Assembly (NCBI GenBank): GCA_008360955.1
Contig: LUCM01000530.1
Coordinates: forward strand, 92,476 to 156,475
Origin: Fasciolopsis buskii
Lineage: Eukaryota > Platyhelminthes > Trematoda > Plagiorchiida > Fasciolidae
Direction of reading: 5' to 3'
DNA length: 64,000 nucleotides
Position 1 is the first letter of the stretch. Each line of letters starts with the position of its first letter. The notes beneath the pieces are model-generated. The model did no database searches and was not told where the DNA came from. It saw only the letters and a program-made list of their open reading frames with translations. Made by a program: the position numbers and the translations under genes. Positions 34,434-46,400 of this stretch are shown in pieces.

Positions 34434-37400
34434 CTCAAGAAAGGAACTTCTTTTGATATTCAATGGGAGAAATTGAATAATCCGCTCAGATTGGAAAAAA
34501 TTTGCAAATAGATCACTTACATAATGACTCTTAATTGGGACAGAGATCGGGTCATCTCGGTCACTTTTGGGTTATTGACAAAAAGAGGCAAGTTGACATT
34601 ACGAATCGGGTCCGGAGTTATTAGGTCGAAAGAAGATGACACCGAAGTGGATAAGTTGATCACTTCCGGATCAATCTGTTCTCGTGATTTATCATTCGGG
34701 ACCGTAGACACCGAGTCCTCGAGTGAGCCGTAATGCTGAGGGAGGAGCAACACGATCAGAGCCGCTAAGCAAGTGGAAAAGCCTAACGTGACCATAATGA
34801 ACTTGTCGGACAGTTGTACGGCACCTTGCTATCATCGAGGAAACCAACAAAGAGGGACAGCGTACGGATAAAGATAAGAAAACAAGGATTAGAAAAGCCA
34901 AAAATTTTGTCAACTGATTCAATCAATTGTCAAGTCGAATGAAATAGGTACCTATGCATCTTCAGATGGCTGAATCAACTAAACGCGGTACAAATATTAT
35001 TTTACATTCGTTTGAACATCCAGATTTTTTATGGAAATGAATGTGTGTCTTTCTATGTGAAAATATTAGCATTGGTACTTCATATAATCGCAACCTACAC
35101 ACCAAATGACATTGTGCGGTAAGGCCGTACACGCTACCCAACTTCATTTTGTCTAATCATTTTACTTCACCCAGTCAATGCTAGTCGGGCAATCATCTTT
35201 TATTTTCTTATTTCATTTATTGATAAAATAACAGAGTACACCATTTTTGAGGAAGGAGGCTGCCACCAACAGAGGGCTGCCAGGTGGGGAAGCTGACCGG
35301 CGGTGGGACGATTCGAACTCGCGACCCTTACACCCAAACTTAACTAGGGCGTAACAATTCTTAAATTAGACCCGTCTACTTGATAGCCATTATCTTTATT
35401 AATGGTGTTCTATACATGACACCTTTTACCTTCAGTTTGTTTTAATTCCTTTATTAATGAAACATCAATGAATATCACTTTTCAGGAAGGGGACTGCGGC
35501 CATCAGAGGGCTGCCAGGTGGGGAAGTTGACCGTCGGTGGGAGAAGTCGAACCGAAGACCTTTACGTCCAGACGTCACAACTTTATTCGCTTGAATCAAA
35601 ATGCGCATAACGCCACGAAAAGTGCTTATAAAGTGACCGTACTGACGCGCTATTACCAATCGGAACAAAAACGACAATCGGCAAATTGGGTCGAATTCCT
35701 AAAAGGTTTTGCAATGTTTAGGAGAAGTATCCGAATTATAAGCACAGCGTGCAAAACGGATATTCTAACAAATGTTGGTGCGGTCTAATGAAAAAAAATC
35801 ATATTGCTCGATCAAAATGTGCCAAACGAAAGTCCTTTACGGACCAATGGAGACATAACGCTACTACGGGGAAGCCAAAAAATTAGCCAACATATTTGTG
35901 AACTAGATTGTAAAAATTCCGAAATAAATCAAATCGTGACATGGCCGGCTGTAACCAGGCGGATAAGGTCGAGGGTTCGAATCCTCCTACCGCCGGTCAA
36001 CTTCCCCATTTGGCAGCCTTCTTCTGTTGGCCGCGATCCCCTTTCTGAAAGATGATATGCATTACCGTTTCATAAATAAAGAAGGTAAAAGGCAGCTCGG
36101 CTGGAAATCGAATAGGCGAAAAAAAAGCATCGTGAGGAGGTGGTAAAACAAAATGTGATATCGCAAACTAATGTTAGCTCACCCAGAAAAAGAATGTCAG
36201 CAATACAAACCCGCACCACATGCCCAGACGAATTGAACATAAGATCCAATCGTGTGCCGGAAAACGGTACTGAATTCCGCTACTAACGGGTCCGTGAGCA
36301 GGAATAATCCAAGCCACCAGGTTAAGTAACAAAAAAAGACCAACGATAAATAAGGCACAAGCGAACAACACGCTGTAACCGAACCGAGAATGGGAAGAAA
36401 GATGGAAAAAAACGATGGGATACGGTTAGTGAAATGGAGGTGATATGATGAAATGCTTGTGATTATTGCAAAAGTATATTATGAATATCGTTCACCATCA
36501 TCATTATCATCGTTGCGATTCAGCGTTCAGCGTTAAACAGCGGGGTAAGCCCCACTAATCGTTACCTTTCTTCGGGAGTAATACATTGCTATAGGAAGGA
36601 TGAAAATCCAAGGGGAACAGAGAGTGGACCAAAACAGATGGAAAAAGATGAGACAACACTGCAGTAGCCAACACACACACACACAGCGCAGTCTAATCGT
36701 GCAAAATGCGAATCCGTCAATCGTTTTCTGAGTCGACAGAAAATGACAACACGGTTGGCAGTGTTCACGATCCCCTCCTCTATTCTCCAGTGCGTGCAAC
36801 CACCTAGCTGACGGGTTTTTCGGACTCCAACCACGGAGATGTGAGACATCTACGTTACCTAATTTCGCCGTACAATTTATCATTCCACGTTGGCATATTA
36901 TCTACTGACCTCCACATGGCTTCTTCCACTCCCAGGGATATGGACAATAGCCCAGATGGTGCACTGAATCCAAGCGGGTGCCGGAGACCACGACTGGAAC
37001 TCATCAAGATCTAACCAGGGTGCGCCAAAATGATAGAAATATACACTAGGCACTGGCCAAGTCGCAGAACACAGACAGATCACCAAACGAAACCCGGACT
37101 ACAAAAATACGGAGATTTTCGCGTAGTTTGTGAGCAAGATAGATTATATTACAGTAAGCAATATTCTATCGCTTATGGGAAATGGAAAAATTCAGTTTCG
37201 CTTACAACTAGACTTGTGTCCTAGCTCTGGCACAATCAAGCTGATATAATCATAATTGAAGTAATAAATGCTTAACTTTTGATAGCAATCGACTACCCTC
37301 TTTCCGATTCCACTTTGAATGAAATTTTAGTCCGTCATTTCGTCTTAAAGATCTCCCACCTCCCTACGTCTCATACTTAGCATATTCGTGAAGGCATTCC

Positions 37401-40400
37401 TCTAAAGAAAAAAAAAAAGATTTAGCGCCCAATAAATAAAAGCAAAATTTGGATCGGCGTAACGTGTTTGCTTGGAGAGTGTGTGAGCGAGAAAGAGAGA
37501 AGGCGCTGGAAGGTATTGTATAAAGTTAACCCCGCTTTTGACTAATGGAAATCATGCAAAGATAGTGAGATCGTTTTATTCCGAGTTGAAAAAGGCAGCA
37601 GTAATAGGAGCAAAGGAGACTCCGACCCGGAATGAGATGTTTGTCAGCCGAGCCTCTCTAACAACCATGCTAACCGAGTCAGTTCCCGACGACTTTTACA
37701 GCATCCATATTTCAAGAAATGGTAGCATTCAGTTATCGGTCATGAATGACGATCCGCATCTCGCACGAAGGAAGTCTTTCAATCTATAGTCATGGTCAAT
37801 CGAGAGCATTACTGGAAGACAGCAGCATCATCATCATCATCGTTCAGCGTTAAACAGCAAGGTAAGCCTTACTGACCGCTGCCTTTCCTCAGAGTTACAC
37901 TTTTCATTAAAAAGAGTGAATATCAAAGGGGAACAGGGAGTGGACCTACACAGGCGGGAAAAGATAAGATGCTGCTGCAGCCAACACACGAAACAGCCTA
38001 ACTGTACAAACGCACGTGTTTTTAATCAATTACTGGAAGATAACAAGACGGCACGTTAAATTTCCTGAATTATCTATCCGCGATGAAATCTACGGATTGA
38101 TTAGACTGCAACACAAGTAGGTGGATTGCAAAACCTGGCCTGTTGGCTATTTTTCGATCGACTGGACGTCACATTCGCGATGGCTAAACCGAATTTAGAA
38201 AATTCATACTAAACATTGGCCTACAATAGCAGGATATAATCACAACCAGATGTTAAGTAATACGAGGATTATATGGGCCCAATGATGAAAATTAGATCAC
38301 TCCGTATTTCGAAACGGCAACCAGAACCAAATAAGTGGTGCTTACATCATACCACAGTCCATGATACGTCCGGACAGAACGACAAACCAGAGGAAAGCAA
38401 AACTCGCTTCTGCACCACGTGCGATCTGGCCACGTAACTGATTGGGATCAATGTGGAACAAAGTCTTTCCACGATTCAATCCTGCGATCGACACACACGC
38501 GAGTAGAACGGCCAATGCTGAAACAGAGACACGAAATAGGAGGTTTGAACAAAATGGAATCCGGACATAGTTCGATCACAAAGGATTTTGCATCGTTTAT
38601 TACGAAATCTGTGCACAGAATTAACATTTTAACGTCTGCTCTTGCTTGTCATGCATCGACGCTTCTCATCTGTTTAAAACAATGCGATGATATTCCAAAT
38701 GAACTGTGGTGCCAACATCGATCCAAACCGACTGGAATCGTGTCAGTTATATCTGCTTGCAAGATTCACGAATAAATGTAAGATGAAATCGAGCAAACAA
38801 GGTAGCAGGCAAAAGCGAAGGTAGAAAAATCGGCCAAGTACGCATACTCGTCAAGTGGACACTTTGAATCAGTTATGAGAACTTCAAAAAAAAACTATGC
38901 ATTCGATCGCATCGAAGGAAAACGATAATGACAACCGGGCATTGTTGAAAAGGTTAAAAGAGAGGATCAACCAAGCCGGATGTATTATCTGGTCTCGTGA
39001 ATTCGGGGGCAATTGGTGGAATATTTTGAGGTCACCAAATGTTAGAAAAAACAAACGCGATATCGTGGAGAATTAAAAGATGCGTGTGTTATCCGGAATT
39101 ACGGTAGACATTGTCCAGAAAAGTGAAGAATGCATGAATGGTTTGAGAATAATAAATACGGGAGACGTAGACAAACTCGATCATTGTCATCAGTTTCAGT
39201 TGTTTATGTCGAAACATTTGCCACCACCGTAACTATCGTCAAGTGCAGAGGACAGGATCATCGGGATTGGGAAAAATTAATCCAAAGGAATCCTATTTTT
39301 TAATGATATCTATTTACATTGTAATATATGGACAGAGTTTTTTTCTAAATGGAGTCACGTGACACAGACAAAGGTGAAGTGCAAAGTCAGGAAATGTGAG
39401 CGATAGTTACTTGAGCAAGGTACAGTTTTATTCAACACCTAACAAAAAAGTGTATGATTACAATAGAAGCGACATATCCCATAACAGTAAAACAAATTGG
39501 ATTGTGGAGAAGAGAATAGGCGAACAGGAAACCGTAAACTTTAAAGTTGGAGTGGGATGAAACCATATTAAGTGACAGCAGGTCAAGCGTGATAGCAATT
39601 ATTCGGATTTGGAATTACTTGGTTGTCGCTGTTGCTCCGATATTTTAAAATTTCATGAAATAATTCACCATGTAATATCATCACTCAACCCACCATTAAG
39701 AAACCATGGAAGTACTGTACAGCTATTTCGTCCTTGTTAGGAATCATGAGCAGCGCATATCCACCTCGTCCGAAGCTGACATTTAACGCAAAAGATTAGT
39801 TGCAGTCGGTCTCGTGTCCCGGTATAAACTTGGAGGTCCTCGACTTTGCACTGAACCCTTACGGTTAAACTATCAAGTGTTTTTTTCAATTCTACTAACA
39901 AATACAGAGCAGAAGTTAAAACAAATGACCCTTGGGATTTTATTCTGCCCAACTGTAACCATACAGTATGGTTCTAGACGAGAGAAAATAAACAACTGGA
40001 CGAGAAAACAGTGACAAGGTCAGTATATCGGGGATAGCGATCTTTCACCATGTGACCAAGCAAAACCAGCGGTTGGCAAGTGGATTTGATAGGTCCATTT
40101 GAAGCGAAATGTAAGAATCAGACGAGAGATGAGGGCGGAGGAATTAACCCAACTACAACATTTTCACTTGACTAATCGCTCTCGTAAATCGAAGAGCGAA
40201 CGGAACGGCAGAATCTAACAAACTGAAAAAAATCGCGCTCACTTTGATGCAATTCGTCCGGTTAGTTTCTTTTTTCGCCGAGGTATCCGCATGCTCCAAT
40301 AAAAAAACAATGAGACCACACTCATATAGACTAAGAGAACCAAACTCAAGTCTAACATTCTGTTTGCAGCCTAGCATTTTGTCAATTCCTTTCAGATCAC

Positions 40401-43400
40401 CAGGTGAACGATTCGATTCAGTAATTCCGACAAAAGTACTGACGTAAGTGACTATACCTTGAGCGTCACCGGCTTCACTCACACACGCGCACACAAACGC
40501 ATACATGGGTGCAACATCATGTGGTGAAGTTCAACAAACCGTTCAGAGCCTGTCCGGTAGCACAAAGGCTAAGGTATTCGACTCAAAATCGTTCGTCCTT
40601 GTTCGGGTTCGCGTTCCAGTTCGGGCGCGGCGCGGTGGATATGCACTGCTGATGATTCCTAACAAGGATGAAACAGCTTCCATGGTTTCCTAACGGTGAG
40701 TTGGGCGATGATATCAAAGGGTGAATTATTTCATGAAAACATTCAATCTCCTACTACTAAAATGTCGACACATAAACAATGAATGAGAAATGAACAAAGA
40801 GGATGAGAACAATTGATTTCTTTGCTTGCTGGCTCCATCAGCAATGTGAACCTGTCGCTTGTGAGCATAACGGGATAGATAGGAATCCGTCTGTTGTGGG
40901 GATTAGAAGTATGCATTACGATCTGTTTGTCTGAAAAAATACTCGCACATTAGTTTTAACCGGAGCAGAAATTCATCATTTGAAAACAATCTACTACCGT
41001 ATTACTGGATAAGACGATCAAAGAGGAAAATAAAGTGTAACGCAAATTTCGAACTTGTCGCACTTTTGATAAGCGATCTTCGTCAGATACGAAGGTTCAG
41101 CGATGACACCGGTTTGAAAAAGAGCGAGATGGACAGCAGCGAGGTGGTTGATTTGTTACAATTTCTCGTGCCCTTTTTCTCTTTCCAGCAGACGATGCAA
41201 TGACGTAATAACCAAGAACCGAAGCACTTTGGTACAAGGTTAGTGGGTGAAAAAGATTGAAATGAACTACCGATAACAGTCCCATGTGTGCACATGTTAG
41301 GACCTAGCGAAGTGCCAATCATGCTTGGATTAGGGATTCCATAGTAAAAGACCCGTACTCTAACAAACGTGCAGTTTCTCCGAACTCTCATATCTAGATC
41401 GTGCAAAAAGGCAGGCGGGCTTGATGAGATACGTTTTAAACACCGCCTCTGCCCGGCTTGATCCGTTTGCCAAAGGGACAACTACGACGAATTAGGGACG
41501 ATCTCGAGCGTGTTAGGAGGCCCACACACGAACCGTCAGGGACAAAGATTTCATCTTCAACCTCGTACACGCAGCATTAAGACAGACAACCAGGGTGCAA
41601 GAGTGAACCCGATTTCATCGTTTCCAAGTAGATGAAATGCACAGAATTAGTCCGACAGGGGATAACCAACGGTGAACCACGAGCCTAAATTCAGAGGTAA
41701 AATGATTACCACTTATTCACATACAGGATGCGTCCTAAAATGCAGTTAACGAAAAACCACCAGACAATGGCTGCCCACTGGGAATTGTGATGGTAAATGA
41801 GCAACAATAAGCCGAAGTAGTCCGAAGGAAGAGGAGTCTAAGTTTCACTTTAATGAAATGTCAAACGAACATCTGTATTAAAATGGAGTATTGTTTGCAC
41901 TGAAAAAACGTTGCTTGAAAATACAAACAACAATGACAAGAAGAAACAGATAATAGGAAACTTACGCCATACTAAAGCGTAGTTGGTCGGAACAACACCA
42001 AATTTGGACCGGACAAGTGGTGACCAGATGCAATACAACGCGAGAGCAAAGTAGACCACAAATAGAACAAAAGCCAGCAGATTTCTAACCTTCAGAACGG
42101 TAGGATAAACAAAAACAGATGTGGAAAGAAATGTCAATTTTTGGGTTGTTCGTCTGATGAAAATTACAATAAGAATGGGAAAAACAAAGCAACTCATTAA
42201 ACTGACTACTTGTATCACCACCACAGATTGTGAAATAAGGAATGAGTGTAGTAAGCAAATCAACACAAGATGGAGGATTTAACGCGAACAGATTAAATAT
42301 TCAATGAACAGTTAAAAGTCGACTGCATTCGACTCAGTCGTACATTCGCCGCTCGCTCCGCAGTTCGGAGCCGATGAGCATACATTCCTGATGACTCCAA
42401 ACAAAGATAAAACCATTTTAACGTTGCCATGGTTTCCTAATGGTCAGTTGGGCGTTAATATCACACTGAGAACTACTTGATACGGGAAAATACCATTGTT
42501 CAAAAATGATTATCGTTGTTCTGTACATCCTGACATTTTCCCTTATAAACAAGCACTGAATGGCGGACAAATGCGAAAGGGAAAAGGTGTTAGGAAATAA
42601 ACTATACGAGACTAAACCAGCTAATGTCGCGAGTTACATCTCCAGAGAATGAAACACACAACGAGCATATAAAACATAGTAGATTAAATCGAACGTAGGC
42701 CGTGAGAAGCCCTCAAAGTTTACTTTAGTTTACATACCTAATAAAGTTGTACTAACGTGCTCCAAAGTTTTGGTAGCGTCTCGGCTTTTGTGCCACCAGA
42801 ACCCAACGACTTAGAGAGGATGGTTTATCTCATGCCGAACGTTTAATCATGCCTGCTAGGACAATGAGTAAAGGCCTGACGAAGTGGTTTCCTGGTCATC
42901 CAGGTTGGGGATTAACTTGAGCTCGCAACTAAGTCGGAAAATTAAGTCGAAGAATAGTCGTTCCAAGTAGATAATGAGCTTCCACTCAGCCACTTCTCAC
43001 TGCCTAGTGGGGAGATTCTTGTTGAAACCAAAGGCATTCGTTTGAAACTCTAATCGTTCTCCTGTCAAGTGGCTTGACTCACCAAAATACATGAATGAAT
43101 GACACAAACACAATGAATTCCACGCGGCACCAGTCGTCGCGAAGGATAATCAAGTGATAAGTATACGCCTGCTCCGAGTTCCCGTGTTCGGTTAACGCCT
43201 GACTACTTTGTGAGTAAGACTTTTGAGTCAAGAACTCTGGTTCTGGTTTCTAGAGAAAAACCCAATCTGCGATGTGAACGGCAGTGAAATATCGATAACC
43301 CGAATAACTCCAGCTTATTTTCTACAGGGAACCTTTCTAATTTCTGTTCAGCCGATGTGGGGACCACGCAAATTGGCACGAGGAATTGCGGCTTGACCGA

Positions 43401-46400
43401 TTGATCTGGTGGAAGCACTAAGAGAATGGGAAGAAACAGCTCGCGAATATTTCTTAAATTTCTGTTTACTTCACTTATTTTCCTTCCACGTACGCACATT
43501 CGCCCAAATACAGCAACAAGCTGCCCTAGCGCGAACTCTTGAAACTTTCGAAATATACGTTACATCTGCGAAACGAGCATTCCGAAACCCAGTTCTATGA
43601 TGAGACTTCGTAGACAAAATGCAATCGCATTTTCTCGCTTCACTTTTCGTGTGTCCGGTGATGCAGCTTCGAGCATTTGGGATCTATGTGATTAAGTGGG
43701 CGAAGTGTGTACTATTAGACTGGATCCCAGTCAACAGCCGTTTACGGTTTTGTACTTGTGAACATCAGTCGATTGGAGCGTTGTTTGTTCGTCGTATCTG
43801 TGTATGAGGCCAAATATGGGTTCTAATGGGAGTTATCTCGGTTACTCTACAGTGTGCGTTCAAAGGAAATTGTGGTCAACACTGGTAATTTGAACGCCAA
43901 ACTTGGCTACTTAGCGAAGTCGGAACGGCCTGTCGAAGGTAGGTTTTCTGTCCGAGGCGATCGGACCGACAACGTGATTGACCAACAATGGAAATGATCA
44001 AGGAGATCGGTTTTATTTAATTGTATAACGCAGGTGGACCCGATGGATCTTCGTAATCACTATTCAAGGATGATGATGATGCAGTATGAACATCGAGGTA
44101 AACGAAACTCCTGGGATCAATCTGGGCAAGGGAAGAGATTCCGAAGGACTGGAGTGAATCGGTGATTGTCCCTATTTGCCAGAAAGATGGTAGATCCTCA
44201 TGCAAAAACCAGAGGAATTTGTTTAGTAAGCATTGCATCTGAAATGCTTGCTCGCATTCTCCTCCACTGATTATCTAGCGCTCGCGAAAGTTGCGAGTGC
44301 ATTCATCAAGCCGGTTTTCATCCCGGTCGTGGTTGTATTGACCAAACGTTCGCCTTGTGACAGATCTTAGAATATAGGCACATATTCCGCGGACCCAATA
44401 TTTCTGTCCTCTCTGATCTGAAAGCGGTTTTCGACTCAGTCGATCGTGCAGTTCTTCGGCGCTGCCTTCTATTGAAGTGTGCAAGAGAAATCCATTCCAG
44501 TAATTTAACCTGTGTTTGGGAACACCCGAAGCCGAGTTCGTGCTTATGGCGTTGTTTCGCTCGAATTCACCACGAGAAGTGGTGTTCGTCAGAGTGGCTT
44601 CTTTTCACCTTTCCTTTTTAACTGTGTCATTTAGATGGTTATGGAGATAGCCTTATCCTCATAGGAGAATAGCGACATTGGTGTTTGCTCAGACAAGACT
44701 CCTGTCTGAATTAGTATATGCGGATGAAATGGGGAATATCCCGGGATCATCATAATCATCATCGTTCAGCGTTAAACAGCAAGGTAAGCCTCACTGACCG
44801 CTGCCTCTTGCCCTTGGTAAAAAAATTCTATAAAAACAGTGAATATTCAAGGGGAACAGAGAGTGGACCTACACAGTATAAGAATACTGCGGCAGCCAAC
44901 ACACGGAACACAGTCTAACTGTACAAACGCACGTGTTTTCAATCATTCTGATTTGACAGAAAATGACAGCACGATCGCCACTGTTCACGGATCACTGCCA
45001 TATCCTTAAGTGTCTCCAGCCAGCAAGTCGACGAGTATTTCGGACTCCAACCACGAAGGCGTGAGACACCTACTTTACCTAAGTTCGCTGTACATTTTCT
45101 CATCCCACGTTGCCACGTCATCTGTTGGCCTCCACATGGCTTCTTCCATTCCTTAGGAGAAACACGAAATGGAGCACGGTATGGCAGACGAGTGCTCATC
45201 ATACGCAACAAGTGACCCAACCCCAACCAGCGTAGTTTACTAAGTTTCAAACGCTGAAACAAGGTATTCGGACAGCCGGGACCTAGTACTAAATTCCTCA
45301 ACTCCACGGTACTCACCCAGCCACACCATCCAATCCTAGCTGTACTATGAACACATCAGTGGTCAAGAACCTCCAACCGACGAACATCGCCCACACGCAT
45401 ACTCCACGTCTCGCAACCGTACAACGAAATTGAACGCACGGCAGCGCAGTACACACGACGTTTCAACTTCAGTGAAATATCAGGCCGACGCCACAAGGAC
45501 TTCAGTCCAGCGTAAGCTGCACGAGCCTTGGATATACGCATACTTACCTCCAATCCCGAGCTACCATCGTTGGACACACAGCTACCAAGGTAGGTGAAAC
45601 CGTCCACAGTTGTTAGTTCCTCTCCATCCAGTATCAAGTTCGGCGCTGCTGTCGTCCAGTCTTGTAACAGTACTTTGCACTTTGGAGGTGCAAAGCACAT
45701 GCCAAACCGAGCAACCGATATCGACAGTCTACCTAGTGCATGTTGTGCACGGTACGCAGAGCCGAAGAGGCACACAACGTCAATCCAGCCTGTTGTTCGC
45801 AGATATTACTCTCGCGATTCGGTGTCAAACGGCGCAGCATTATCGAAGCTAACACCTTAGTAACTATCGGAATTAAACTAATCCTACAATGAATGCTGCA
45901 GTCACTCCGTGTACCCTTCTTGGAGATGGGTATAATCAGTGACTCACCCAACGATAGCGGGATACGCTCCTCGTTCCAAATATCATGAAGCAAAGAGGTA
46001 AGTGATTTCATCAGCACTTCTCCACCCAATTTGAAAACAACTGGGGGAAGGTCGTCGGGACCGGCAGCTTTTCCCCTCTTCAGAAGCCGAATATTTGACT
46101 CCACTTCCACTTCCGTTGGGGATCAAGTGACACTTTCCAACGTTTCGCAGCTGCAGACGTTGGACGAAATACGTTAGCATGTGGCCAGCTAAACTGATCC
46201 ATGAAGTGTTCTGCCCAACGGTTCAGCCTTTGCTGTTTACCATGGATGAGCTCTTCATTTCTATCGCACACGACTTCACTAACCGAAGTTCGCCGCCTAC
46301 GGCTGTCGCGTATAAGCTTAAACAAACAACTGTGAATCCTTCGGTGGTGTCACTTGATCCCCAACGGAAAAGGACAGTCGAACATTCCAGTGCTGAAGCA

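Noticed and set aside
40153..41481. Minus-strand frames of 117 and 132 codons in the intron
   Set aside because: No family pattern, no phase-compatible splice sites, and exons 8 and 9 already join.
41727..41841. Minus-strand hydrophobic stretch (FGLLLLIYHH, IVWWFFVNCILG) as an extra exon of the membrane protein
   Set aside because: No acceptor-donor pair gives the required phase, while exon 8 joins exon 9 directly in phase with good sites. The hydrophobicity may be chance or an old exon remnant.
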